Below, piece by piece: positions 7,171 through 15,511 of a DNA stretch of 17,489 nt. The position numbers and the translations under genes are program-made. This DNA is from CAMCXE01 sp036520615. Lineage in GTDB: Bacteria > Pseudomonadota > Gammaproteobacteria > Pseudomonadales > Cellvibrionaceae. How positions within the stretch are numbered: the first letter of the stretch is position 1; each line of letters opens with the position of its first letter. The DNA is taken from NCBI GenBank assembly GCA_036520615.1, contig DATDJI010000035.1:1-17489 (forward strand), in the 5' to 3' direction. The notes beneath the pieces were generated by a model that made no database searches, was not told the origin of the DNA, and was given only the letters and a program-made list of their open reading frames with translations.

Positions 7171-7208
7171 AAAAAGCCCGCTTAGATTTCATCTTAAGCG
7201 GGCTTTTT
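7171..7208. terminator. Bidirectional rho-independent terminator between crp and trpC
   Basis: A 14-bp perfect stem, AAAAAGCCCGCTTA (7171-7184) with TAAGCGGGCTTTTT (7195-7208), with a 10-base loop. The A run on one side and T run on the other give a U tract in both directions. It lies 65 bp after the crp stop and 38 bp after the trpC stop, so it can end both convergent units. Confidence 0.93.
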
Positions 7209-7246
7209 AGTATCGGGTTAACAGCATTTAACTGTTTATGACACCG

Positions 7247-8044
7247 TTAGAAAAACAATTGTTGTAATTTCTCGCCAGGATCCGGGGCGCGCATAAACGA
7301 CTCCCCAACTAAAAACCCGTAAACGCCCTTCGCATTCATAGCCGCTACGTCCTCGCGCGTAAAAATACCGCTTTCGGTGATGACATATTTGCCTTTTGGG
7401 ATGTCCGCAAGCAAGTCATAGGTTGTGCTAAGCGACACGTTAAACGTATGTAAATCACGGTTATTAATACCGATCAATGCATTGGGCAGTGTCAGCGCCT
7501 GCGCAAGTTCAGCTGCGTTATGCACTTCGACTAAAACATCTAATCCATAGCCGTGGGCATAGGAGTTCAGCTCATTTAATTGGCTGGGAGATAAGGCCGC
7601 CACTATAAGCAAAATAGCATCCGCGCCCAGTACTTTGGCTTCAGCAATCTGATAGGGCGCCACAATAAAATCTTTGCGAATGACCGGCAGCTGAGTTGCG
7701 TTACGCGCCGCCTGCAGGTATTCATCTGCACCTTGAAAAAAATCCACATCGGTTAACACCGACAGGCAAGCAGCTCCCGCAGCCTCATAGGATTGAGCTA
7801 TCTCAACAGGGTCAAACAGCTCGCGAATGACACCCTTACTTGGCGACGCTTTTTTTATTTCGGCAATAACCGCCGGTTGCAATCGCTCAATGCGCTCGAT
7901 AATTGCGCGCTCAAAGCCGCGCCCAGCAGGCGCCGTTTTCGCCAGACGTTCCAACTGTGCCAGGCTGACACGCGTCTGGCGCTCCTGAATTTCCGCCCAT
8001 TTGCGGTCGATAATTTTGCGAAGAATGGTTGGCGGTTGGGTCAC
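7247..8044 (-). CDS. trpC: Indole-3-glycerol-phosphate synthase
   Basis: A 265-residue TIM-barrel enzyme that closes CdRP to indole-3-glycerol phosphate in tryptophan synthesis. Visible motifs are AVIAEIKKASPSKGVIR (catalytic Lys region), LSVLTDVDFFQG, PVIRKDFIVAPYQI, LIGINNRDLHTF and ITESGI. It is a single-function TrpC, not fused to TrpF. I chose the GTG at 8044 (protein starting VTQPPTILRKIIDRK), which has AGAGAG upstream and matches homologue starts. A longer reading from a TTG at 8089 would add 15 unconserved residues. It is the last gene of trpGDC, 91 bp after trpD, and is followed by the shared terminator. Confidence 0.96.
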   Translation of the reverse strand: MTQPPTILRKIIDRKWAEIQERQTRVSLAQLERLAKTAPAGRGFERAIIERIERLQPAVIAEIKKASPSKGVIRELFDPVEIAQSYEAAGAACLSVLTDVDFFQGADEYLQAARNATQLPVIRKDFIVAPYQIAEAKVLGADAILLIVAALSPSQLNELNSYAHGYGLDVLVEVHNAAELAQALTLPNALIGINNRDLHTFNVSLSTTYDLLADIPKGKYVITESGIFTREDVAAMNAKGVYGFLVGESFMRAPDPGEKLQQLFF

Positions 8045-8135
8045 GGCAGCTCTCTTATGAATAGGTAACAAATAGGTAAAACAGCGCAAGAGCTTGGCAT
8101 TTTGACATACGCACCCCTCACTAATAGTTCAGCGG

Positions 8136-9182
8136 CTAGCCTGCATTAGCCAAAAAACTCGACATTTCGGCCAAATCGGTCAGCTTTTCCAGTGCAAGCC
8201 CGGTAGCTATAGTATCTTCTGCCATAGCCACCCCCTGCGCCAAACTATCCGCCAACCCCGAGACAAAAATGGCCGCGCCTGCATTCAGCGCGATCATATC
8301 CGCCGCCGCCTTGCCCCGCTCTGTCGTGCGTTTTCCCAGCGCATCTTTAATTAAGCCAAGCGATTCCTCGGCAGATGCCACTTTTAAACTCGCAAGGCTC
8401 TGACTGGTTATGCCAAAGTCCTCCGGACACAGGGTAAATTCGCTCAATGTTCCATTGCGCCACTGGGCAATGTATGTGGGCGCGGCAAGGCTGATCTCAT
8501 CTAAGCCATCATCCGCGTTGACCACAAGCACATGCTCACTTCCTAAGCGTCCCAAAACTTGCGCGAGCGTGCCGCATAACGAGCGAGCGTATACGCCCAA
8601 TACCTGGCGCTTAACACCTGCGGGGTTGGTCATAGGGCCGAGAATATTAAAGATTGTGCGCAGAGCCAGCTCTTTGCGCGGGCCGATCGCGTGTTTCATA
8701 GCGGAATGATGCGACTGAGCAAACATGAACCCCACCCCCAATTGCTCTACGCAGCGGGCTACCTGTTCGGGCGCGAGACTTAAGCTTACGCCCGCTGCCT
8801 CAAGCACATCAGCACTGCCGGACACACTGGTGATAGAGCGGTTACCATGTTTGGCGACACGGCCCCCAGCAGCCGCAACAACAAAAGCCGCAGCGGTTGA
8901 AACATTGAATAAAGGTGACCCGTCACCGCCGGTACCGCAAGTATCTACTAAGGGCGTGCGGCCAGGCGCAATCACAACCGGTGTCGCAAGCTCACGCATT
9001 ACCTCTACAGCCCCGGCTATTTCATCAATGGTTTCGCCTTTTATTTTTAATGCCACTAAAAAACCGCCGATCTGCGCAGGTGTCACCTCGCCGGTCATTA
9101 TTTGGCGCATGACGACGGCCATTTCGGACTGAGTTAGTGAGCGTCCCTCTACAAGCTGCGCGAGTGCTTCTTTTATCTGCAT
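8136..9182 (-). CDS. trpD: Anthranilate phosphoribosyltransferase
   Basis: A 348-residue enzyme that transfers phosphoribosyl from PRPP to anthranilate, the second step from chorismate to tryptophan. Motifs are GTGGDG (83-88, PRPP binding), VSTAAAFVVAAAGGRVAKHGNRS (about 94-116) followed by SGSADVLEAAG, and FMFAQSHHSAMKHAIGPRKEL with NILGPMTNPAG (about 152-189). Length and start are those of the family. It lies 29 bp after trpG on the same strand, so the two are very likely co-transcribed. It is a stand-alone TrpD, not the TrpGD fusion found in enterobacteria. Confidence 0.97.
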   Translation of the reverse strand: MQIKEALAQLVEGRSLTQSEMAVVMRQIMTGEVTPAQIGGFLVALKIKGETIDEIAGAVEVMRELATPVVIAPGRTPLVDTCGTGGDGSPLFNVSTAAAFVVAAAGGRVAKHGNRSITSVSGSADVLEAAGVSLSLAPEQVARCVEQLGVGFMFAQSHHSAMKHAIGPRKELALRTIFNILGPMTNPAGVKRQVLGVYARSLCGTLAQVLGRLGSEHVLVVNADDGLDEISLAAPTYIAQWRNGTLSEFTLCPEDFGITSQSLASLKVASAEESLGLIKDALGKRTTERGKAAADMIALNAGAAIFVSGLADSLAQGVAMAEDTIATGLALEKLTDLAEMSSFLANAG

Positions 9183-9211
9183 GAAAAAATGCCTTTGCTT
9201 TATGCCAACGT

Positions 9212-9787
9212 CTATAGACGCAAAAAGTTATGTAACAACCTGTGTCCGTGCTCGCTAAGAATGGATTCTGGATGAAACTGTACCCCCTCCAACGGCATGG
9301 TTTGATGGCGCACCCCCATAATTACAGGTTCTTCACCCGGCCCATCCGCCCAGGCGGTCACTTCAAGCTCTGCAGGCAAGTCATGCCAATTCAAAACTAA
9401 AGAATGATAACGCACAGCCCTAAATGGATTAGGCAGCTGGCTGAATACACCTTTGCCTTTGTGATGAATAGTGCTTGCTTTACCGTGTACAGGTTGGCGC
9501 GCGCGTACCACTTTCCCCCCAAATGCCTGTCCTATAGCCTGATGCCCTAGACAAACCCCCAAAATTGGAATAATTCCCGCTAACGATGTAATAACGTCAA
9601 GTGAAATTCCAGCCTCATTTGGCGTACAGGGTCCTGGTGATATCACGATGTGACTAGGGGCCAACTCGCGAACCTGTCCAAGCGTTAACTCATCATTCGC
9701 TACCACCCTTACGCTATAACCCAATTCCTGAATATAGTGCACCAGGTTGTACGTGAAAGAATCATAGTTATCGAGCATTAAAACCAC
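9212..9787 (-). CDS. trpG: Anthranilate synthase component II (glutamine amidotransferase)
   Basis: A 191-residue class I glutamine amidotransferase that feeds ammonia to TrpE; homologues often also serve PabB. The triad is visible with GTG-start numbering: Cys79 in GVCLGHQ, and His172 and Glu174 in QFHPES. LMLDNYDSFTYNLV is the standard N-terminus and HGKAS the conserved TrpG motif. I chose the GTG at 9787 because GAGG sits 7 bases upstream; the ATG at 9778 and a GTG at 9808 are alternatives. trpE is not adjacent: the next gene upstream is divergent. I see no leader peptide with tandem Trp codons, so attenuation is not evident. Confidence 0.95.
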   Translation of the reverse strand: MVLMLDNYDSFTYNLVHYIQELGYSVRVVANDELTLGQVRELAPSHIVISPGPCTPNEAGISLDVITSLAGIIPILGVCLGHQAIGQAFGGKVVRARQPVHGKASTIHHKGKGVFSQLPNPFRAVRYHSLVLNWHDLPAELEVTAWADGPGEEPVIMGVRHQTMPLEGVQFHPESILSEHGHRLLHNFLRL

Positions 9788-10156
9788 AGAACAGCCTCGC
9801 GAAAACACTGCACGTTGCGACGCGCACAGCCGACAAGTTTACCCAATAATGACGGACAAAACGCTCAGCGACTACCGCAGGTCAGATCTAGGCAACCCGA
9901 TAGATGTCTGCACGGGAAAAATGTGACGCAGGTCTCGTCGAGTGCGTTTACAGATACCGTTTAATTTATCGTTAGTACTTGCTCAGCCCATCACCTGCGT
10001 ACAACAAATTTCGTCACAATTCCTTTGTAATGCAAGGACATACCTAATGCTGCAGATTTAATCGAAGCGTAGGGTAGGAGATATATCAAAAAAGGAATAG
10101 AATTTGCTCAACGCTCCCGTTAGCCCTGACTTATTGTCGCTTAGCAGATACTACCC
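9788..10156. promoter_or_regulatory. Divergent intergenic region trpG / DUF1631 gene
   Basis: 369 bp without a convincing gene. It must hold promoters for trpGDC on one strand and the DUF1631 gene on the other, but no clear -35/-10 pair stands out on either. The only structure I noticed is a small hairpin at about 10020-10037 (TCCTT...AAGGA). No Trp-codon leader peptide, T-box or riboswitch-like element is recognisable. Confidence 0.4.
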
Positions 10157-12427
10157 ATGTTCAAGCACACCTCAAAGCCCGGATCGTTTGATGTGATTAC
10201 GCCAAAAGGCCAAGAGCCTACACCGCCTTCTAAAATTTTGGGGCAAATCCGCACGCAAACCCTTTTAGGATGCGAACAGCTGTTAGCGCATATGTTTTCA
10301 GCAGTTGACGATCTTTTTTACGATCTTTCTAAGCGAGCCTCCAGTAACAATGAGGCAAACCTCTATTTTGAAGCGATGCGCGAAATTCGAGTTAATCGTG
10401 AAGGTACGGCTAAGCGCTTTTTGCATCACGTAGGCGTAGGCTTTGCTCAGTTGGTTGATCGTGATCGTTTTGGAGCTGTACCTACAAAAGATCACGGCAA
10501 CGTGAATCTCTCCTTGGTGGAAGGCGATGACCTGGAAATCGACCTTGCTAAAACCACGATGATTAGCAGCGCACGCGCGCTATTTAATGAAGACCTTTAC
10601 CATCTCACTGCACGTCTTGACGAGCTGTTAATTCAGCAAGAAATTGACGAAACTAATAATCCTCTAGATCCTGAACAGCTGACAAAAGCGTTCGTCGTGG
10701 CTTGCCAAGACCAACTGCAAATTAATATCAAAGCACGTTTGATCGTTTTTAAATTATTTGAAAAGCATGTGTTAAAACAGCTCGGGCATATTTATCACGA
10801 TGCTAATAATGTGCTCATTGAAGCCGGGCTACTACCAGAGCTATCTCGAGGCATTAAAAAAAATGCGTCGCAATTGCCGTCTACTTCTCTAGAGGATTTT
10901 GCCGCAGCCGCCCACAACAATCCTATTAGCTCCTACGCGCAGCCGCAGTCAGCGCCTTTTTTTATGGGACAGGAGGCTTTGGGGCTATTGCTATCAGCAG
11001 TACGCCAAAGCTCAGCCGGTATAAATAGCGGTGCGACAGGCCCCTCTATTAATTGTTTTATTTTTACCAGCAATCCTGGCCCCGTAATGACCGGTCAAGA
11101 ACTCGCAACGCGCTTAAGCCAAAGCCAACCGGTTGTGGAAGAAAAAATCGCTAAGGCGCCGCGAAATGTTATCGGCGACATCGTAAGCGATTTATTGGCC
11201 AGTAATGACCCTGAGTTGCCTCACGCGCTTGATCAAGACGACGAAAACGTCATTAATCTAGTGGCGATGTTTTTTGATCAGATCCTAGCGGATGACAATT
11301 TACCCAGCGTTGTGCAGTCGCTGATCTGCAGGTTGCAAATTCCTATTTTGCGCATGGCCATCAAAGACAGTAGCTTTTTTGATAACCCGGACCATCCTGC
11401 GCGTTTATTAGTAAACAGCCTGTGCAGCGCGGGGCTTGAACTGGACGACAGCCGCCCGTTGGATAAAGACCCTGCCTACAAAAAGATGCTGGATGTGGTG
11501 CAACAAATTTGCGCCCATCCCCAGCAAGACACGGCTATTTTTGTTGAGGCCCGCAATCAGCTAGTTGACTTGCTGGAGAAAGAAAAACGCAAATCCGGCA
11601 TGGTAGAGCAGCGCACGTTACAGGCTGAAGAAGGACAATATCGGATGCTGCAGGCGCGGTTAATCGCGCAGAATCTCATTTACGAAAAAATTAAAGACCA
11701 AGCACTACCCGATGACATCAGTGAATTTTTATGCGGGCAATGGCTGCAAGTTTTGGTGTTTTTACATCTGCGCTTTGGCGAGGACAGTGCGCAATGGATG
11801 GCGGCCGAGCAGAGTATTATTGACCTGGTATGGCTCAGCCACGATCACAAAGATCAGCGTTCACAACAACGGCGCGAGCGCATGTTGCCTGAATTGCTAG
11901 ATCGGTTAGATCAAGGCCTTGAAGGCGTCATGCTAGATGCCGTTGAGCGTAATCAGCTGGTGGATAAGCTTGAACTTATTCTCAAAGCCGTCGGCGCAAA
12001 GCAGCTGGATGGGCGGCAATTTCACAGTCTTACCTCGCTGCAAAAAGAAGAGCTCGGGCGCGGCGAGAGCGCGCAAAAGTCCTGGCAGGAAATGAGCGTT
12101 ATCGAGCGTCAAATGGCTCGCCATGAAGAGTTATTTAATCAATATTATGTAGAAGCCAAAGAAATGCCGCTGGGTACTTGGATTATCTATTCAGACGAAA
12201 ATGGCAGGCTGCAACGCTGTAAACTTTCGACTAAGATCGATAGCGATACTTATCTTTTTGTAAATCGCCTAGGGTTTAAAGTTTTGGAAAAAAGCCGTAA
12301 GCGCTTAGCGTTGGATTTACAAAATGGCAAAGCGCGCGTCATTAATACCCAGCCGTTTTTCGACCGAATGATGACAATGATTGTAAATCGCCTGGAAAAT
12401 GCTAAAGATGGAGCTTCCGGCTCTTAA
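10157..12427 (+). CDS. DUF1631 family protein (756 aa), function unknown
   Basis: A large soluble, mostly helical protein that I recognise as DUF1631, a proteobacterial family sometimes misnamed 'thymidine phosphorylase'. There is no signal peptide or membrane segment. The N-terminal block (about 25-105: LGQIRTQTLLGCEQLLAHMF, DLFYDLSKRA, EAMREIR) is well marked. A polar, serine/asparagine/glycine-rich linker lies around 250-310. The end (about 665-740: GTWIIYSDENGRLQRCKLST, TYLFVNRLGFKVLEKS, PFFDRMM) looks like a small beta domain, possibly PilZ-like, but I do not see a full PilZ c-di-GMP motif. The ATG is the first available: an in-frame TAG lies 12 bases upstream, and the Shine-Dalgarno is weak. 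It may be co-transcribed with prsK 131 bp downstream. Confidence 0.85.
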   Translation: MFKHTSKPGSFDVITPKGQEPTPPSKILGQIRTQTLLGCEQLLAHMFSAVDDLFYDLSKRASSNNEANLYFEAMREIRVNREGTAKRFLHHVGVGFAQLVDRDRFGAVPTKDHGNVNLSLVEGDDLEIDLAKTTMISSARALFNEDLYHLTARLDELLIQQEIDETNNPLDPEQLTKAFVVACQDQLQINIKARLIVFKLFEKHVLKQLGHIYHDANNVLIEAGLLPELSRGIKKNASQLPSTSLEDFAAAAHNNPISSYAQPQSAPFFMGQEALGLLLSAVRQSSAGINSGATGPSINCFIFTSNPGPVMTGQELATRLSQSQPVVEEKIAKAPRNVIGDIVSDLLASNDPELPHALDQDDENVINLVAMFFDQILADDNLPSVVQSLICRLQIPILRMAIKDSSFFDNPDHPARLLVNSLCSAGLELDDSRPLDKDPAYKKMLDVVQQICAHPQQDTAIFVEARNQLVDLLEKEKRKSGMVEQRTLQAEEGQYRMLQARLIAQNLIYEKIKDQALPDDISEFLCGQWLQVLVFLHLRFGEDSAQWMAAEQSIIDLVWLSHDHKDQRSQQRRERMLPELLDRLDQGLEGVMLDAVERNQLVDKLELILKAVGAKQLDGRQFHSLTSLQKEELGRGESAQKSWQEMSVIERQMARHEELFNQYYVEAKEMPLGTWIIYSDENGRLQRCKLSTKIDSDTYLFVNRLGFKVLEKSRKRLALDLQNGKARVINTQPFFDRMMTMIVNRLENAKDGASGS

Positions 12428-12558
12428 ATACGCTACATCTGTGATCCTTAACTCTAATAAACAGCGGTGGACTTAGCCGGATTTACCAGTCACACAGCCA
12501 TATACTGGCGCCATGGGCCGAGCTTTTTGCACCGCAATCATCGACTGGCTGCACATTC

Positions 12559-14643
12559 ATGGAAAACACCCTAACTCATTTGGCGTTTTTAGCTGCTGCG
12601 GGCCTTTCTCTGGCTCTGACAATCACTCTGTGGCACACGCGTAAAAGCCGTGCATTACACCCTTCTATAGCTGTGGCAACCGGTATTCAAAGCCTGTGGC
12701 TATTCACCCTGGCCTATTGGTACGCGCCCGGCAGTTGGCCAAGTAATTTATGGGTCAGCAGCCTTGAGTGTCTGCACTACAGCGCTTGGTTGCTTACATT
12801 CGCACGCATTATTCCCTTCTATTGTGAACGCCCCCTACCCACGCTCTATCGCTTTTTTATCCTTGGTCTCAGTTTGATATTTGTCTTCGCAAACGGGATT
12901 AATGTGCTTTGGCCGCAATCTTTAGCATTTAGCCCTCGCCCGCTTATGGTGTGGCAGGGACTTGTTTTATCGATTGGGTGCTTAGTTACCATCGAACAGC
13001 TATACCGCAATATCACCAGCGTACGGCTGCTTAAACTGATGGCGCTGAACCTTGCGGCGATGTTTATTTACGACATTTATCTGTATGCGCAGGATTTAAT
13101 ATTTGATAACGCTAGCAACTTTTTTGCTCAGGTGCGTGCAACCGTTACTATAGCCGCCTGTACGTTTATGATGCTTGCAACCTTGGTACTTAAACATCAG
13201 AACGCTCAACCCCCGCAACTAGTCTTGTCGCGTCCAATTGCTTTTTATTCAACGTCTTTAATTATCGCCGGTACGCTTTTGTCCGCCATCAGCTTCGCCG
13301 GTTATTACATGAGCCTCTACGGTGGCGACTGGGGTACGATTATTTATTCTTTGCTATTAGTAGGTACATTGATTCTCCTAGCCAGTGCATTTAGCTCAAG
13401 CCGCCTGCGCGAACGTTTAAGCGTATTGGTCAATAAACATTTATTCAGCCATAAATACGATTACCGCACCGAATGGCTTAACGTCATTGACCAGCTCTCT
13501 AAGCCCTCCAACTCGGATGAGGTGCATCAACGCGCACTCAGCTCGGTGACCAATATCTTTAAAAGTGCTGCGGGTGGCCTTTGGCTTAAGCGCGGTAATG
13601 CGTTTGTGCCCGCCTATCAAGCACCACATCTAATCGTTTCTAAGCAGGCTCAAGAGCCAAGCGACAGTGTATTTATTCGCGCGCTGGAGCGAGAGGAGTG
13701 GGTGTTTTTCCCTCAACTGGGCGGAATATCGCAAAATCAATCCAATGAGCGCCTACCGGACTGGGCTCATGAAATTCAAAATATCTGGCTGATTTTGCCG
13801 CTTATTGATAAGGCAGAACTCATTGGTTTTATGGTGTTAATCGCTCCTGCGCAAAACCAGGAAACACTTAATTGGGAAGATTTAGATCTGTTAAAGATAC
13901 TTGGCCGACAGGTAGCACACTATCTATCTCGCCAAGCACAGGCGGATCAACTAGCGGAAGCGCGCCAGTTTGAGGCTTTCAATCGTTTATCCGCTTACAT
14001 GATGCACGATTTAAAAAACCTCATCGCTCAGCAATCTTTAGTCGTGAAAAACGCCGCCAAACACAAAGATAATCCTGCCTTCGTAGAAGACGCTATTCAA
14101 ACAATCAGCAACTCCGTCAACCGTATGCAACACCTTCTACAAAAACTGCAACACACAAGTGTTGAGGAAATACGCGTGTTACTGCTCTCCGAGGTGTTAA
14201 TGGACGCGGTCAAGCGCTGCCAAAAAGCAATGCCAGCCCCCACACTACGCATAGACGACGGCAACCTGCAGGTTAAAGCCGACCGTGAAAGCCTCACGAT
14301 GGTATTCGCTCACATGATTCAAAACGCCCAGGATGCAACGCTTGCCAGCGGCTACGTAGACCTTTTTATCACTCGTCAGGATGGCTTTGCCGTAGTGCTG
14401 ATCGAAGATAACGGCCAGGGCATGGACGAAGAATTCATCCAAAACCGTCTTTTCCGCCCTTTTGATACTACAAAAACAGGCAAAGGCATGGGGATTGGCA
14501 TGTACCAAGCCCGCGACTGCATAGCTAATCTCGGCGGAGAAATTAGTGTCGAAAGCGTACTCGGCGAAGGGACAACATTTTTCATTCGCTTACCGCTCGC
14601 TCAGGAGAGCACGATGGTACTGGCCAAACCCGCCGCAGCCTAA
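12559..14643 (+). CDS. prsK: PrsK-like membrane histidine kinase with GAF domain
   Basis: A 694-residue sensor kinase. About eight hydrophobic helices fill 5-280. The linker VNKHLFSHKYDYRTEWL (about 291-307) is the signature of the PEP-CTERM/XrtA-associated kinase PrsK. A GAF-like domain covers about 315-455. The kinase core has FEAFNRLSAYMMHDLKNL (471-488, phospho-acceptor His483), N-box Asn589 in MIQNAQDA, DNGQGM (617-622), LFRPFDTTK and GKGMGIGM (641-648). PrsK normally pairs with the response regulator PrsR and controls exopolysaccharide/exosortase genes. Neither prsR nor any exosortase or PEP-CTERM gene is in this window. The ATG at 12559 has no strong ribosome-binding site. The stop is 3 bases before the next start, so prsK and the PncC-fusion gene are probably one transcript. 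Confidence 0.85.
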   Translation: MENTLTHLAFLAAAGLSLALTITLWHTRKSRALHPSIAVATGIQSLWLFTLAYWYAPGSWPSNLWVSSLECLHYSAWLLTFARIIPFYCERPLPTLYRFFILGLSLIFVFANGINVLWPQSLAFSPRPLMVWQGLVLSIGCLVTIEQLYRNITSVRLLKLMALNLAAMFIYDIYLYAQDLIFDNASNFFAQVRATVTIAACTFMMLATLVLKHQNAQPPQLVLSRPIAFYSTSLIIAGTLLSAISFAGYYMSLYGGDWGTIIYSLLLVGTLILLASAFSSSRLRERLSVLVNKHLFSHKYDYRTEWLNVIDQLSKPSNSDEVHQRALSSVTNIFKSAAGGLWLKRGNAFVPAYQAPHLIVSKQAQEPSDSVFIRALEREEWVFFPQLGGISQNQSNERLPDWAHEIQNIWLILPLIDKAELIGFMVLIAPAQNQETLNWEDLDLLKILGRQVAHYLSRQAQADQLAEARQFEAFNRLSAYMMHDLKNLIAQQSLVVKNAAKHKDNPAFVEDAIQTISNSVNRMQHLLQKLQHTSVEEIRVLLLSEVLMDAVKRCQKAMPAPTLRIDDGNLQVKADRESLTMVFAHMIQNAQDATLASGYVDLFITRQDGFAVVLIEDNGQGMDEEFIQNRLFRPFDTTKTGKGMGIGMYQARDCIANLGGEISVESVLGEGTTFFIRLPLAQESTMVLAKPAAA

Positions 14644-14646
14644 ACA

Positions 14647-15363
14647 ATGCAACAACCTATTATCGATTACCATCAAGATGCTGAATCCTATTGGGTAGCA
14701 CAGCTGGCCTGTGGCCACAATCAACACCTGCGCCATAATCCTCCTTGGACTATACGCACCTGGGTCACTCATGCGGAAGGACGCCAGCACCACTTAGGCA
14801 AACTGCTCAACTGCGTAAAGTGCGATCAAAATGCTCCGCGCGATGAGCGCCCGGCCTCCCCTCAGGTAATTCATATGCCCATGCTCTCTGCTAGCGCCCT
14901 GGCACATCCGTTGGGTGAACTTCTCAAGAAAAAAGGCTGGTATGTCAGCTGCGCCGAATCCTGCACGGGAGGGTTAATAGCCGCCGCCATCACGGACATT
15001 CCCGGCAGCTCCGGCTGGTTTGAGCAGAGCTGGGTCACCTATTCCAACCGATCAAAACAGCAACAATTAGCGATAACTGACGAGGCGCTATGTGCCGGAG
15101 CTGTAACTCAAGCCACCGCAGAAGCCATGGCCGTCAGTGCCCAGCGTGTTAGTGGCGCGGAATGCGCCGTAGCTTCAAGCGGCATAGCAGGCCCGGACGG
15201 CGGCACAGCGGAAAAACCGGTCGGCACAGTTTGGCTGGCCTGGAGCGGCCCCTGGGGCGTGATCAGCGAACGTTTTAATTTTCCGGGAGACCGCCAACAG
15301 GTGCGCCAACAAGCAGTTGATGCAGCGCTAGGCCGGTTGATACGTTTGATCAGCGACACCTAA
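14647..15363 (+). CDS. pncC: DUF3565-PncC fusion: nicotinamide-nucleotide amidohydrolase with N-terminal Cys/His domain
   Basis: A 238-residue protein with two parts. Residues 1-65 are a DUF3565 domain: PIIDYHQD, CGHNQHLRH (22-30), NPPW and LNCVKCD (54-60). Cys22, His24/27/30, Cys56 and Cys59 could bind a metal. Residues 80-238 are the CinA C-terminal/PncC domain, which deamidates NMN to nicotinate mononucleotide for NAD recycling. It shows AESCTGG (103-109, catalytic Ser105), YSNRSK (132-137, Lys137) and GIAGPDGGTAEKPVGTV (179-195). The full-length CinA ADP-ribose pyrophosphatase domain is absent. The two parts share one uninterrupted frame. Internal ATGs at 14875 and 14881 lie near the domain border and could make a free PncC, since a weak AGG precedes them. 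pncC-recA-recX is a common gammaproteobacterial order. Confidence 0.9.
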   Translation: MQQPIIDYHQDAESYWVAQLACGHNQHLRHNPPWTIRTWVTHAEGRQHHLGKLLNCVKCDQNAPRDERPASPQVIHMPMLSASALAHPLGELLKKKGWYVSCAESCTGGLIAAAITDIPGSSGWFEQSWVTYSNRSKQQQLAITDEALCAGAVTQATAEAMAVSAQRVSGAECAVASSGIAGPDGGTAEKPVGTVWLAWSGPWGVISERFNFPGDRQQVRQQAVDAALGRLIRLISDT

Positions 15364-15379
15364 AAGCGCACATAAAAAT

Positions 15380-15399
15380 AACTGTATAAATTTACACTA
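15380..15399. promoter_or_regulatory. LexA box 1 upstream of recA (imperfect)
   Basis: The core CTGTATAAATTTACAC (15382-15397) matches the LexA consensus CTGTATATATATACAG at all but three positions. The last half-site base is C where G is expected. Over the 20-bp consensus it matches 16 of 20. It abuts the second box with centres 19 bp apart. Confidence 0.6.
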
Positions 15400-15418
15400 A
15401 CTGGTTGCGCATACAGTA
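15399..15418. promoter_or_regulatory. LexA box 2 upstream of recA
   Basis: CTG at 15401-15403 and CAG at 15414-15416 are spaced by exactly 10 bases, and the right half reads ATACAGTA as in E. coli recA. The centre of the box is GC-richer than consensus. It lies just upstream of the putative recA -10 (15423-15428), so bound LexA would block the -35 region. Confidence 0.75.
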
Positions 15419-15422
15419 TTTT

Positions 15423-15428
15423 TATAAT
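15423..15428 (+). promoter_or_regulatory. Putative recA promoter -10 (TATAAT)
   Basis: A perfect TATAAT about 84 bp before the recA ATG. The -35 position would be 15399-15405 (AACTGGT), a poor match inside LexA box 2. The arrangement resembles E. coli recA, where the operator overlaps the promoter. Confidence 0.55.
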
Positions 15429-15511
15429 AAATTAAAACTATCAACCAACTAGGCTCAATTAAGCCTTCTGGTGCGACAACCCACATCAATACGTTGCCAA
15501 TTGAGGATTTT

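Noticed and set aside
8725..9132. 135-codon plus-strand frame opposite trpD
   Set aside because: Antisense to a fully conserved trpD, proline/threonine/serine-rich composition typical of a shadow frame, no ribosome-binding site.
9788..10156. Possible trp leader/attenuator
   Set aside because: No short ORF with tandem Trp codons and no terminator/antiterminator pair is visible before trpG.
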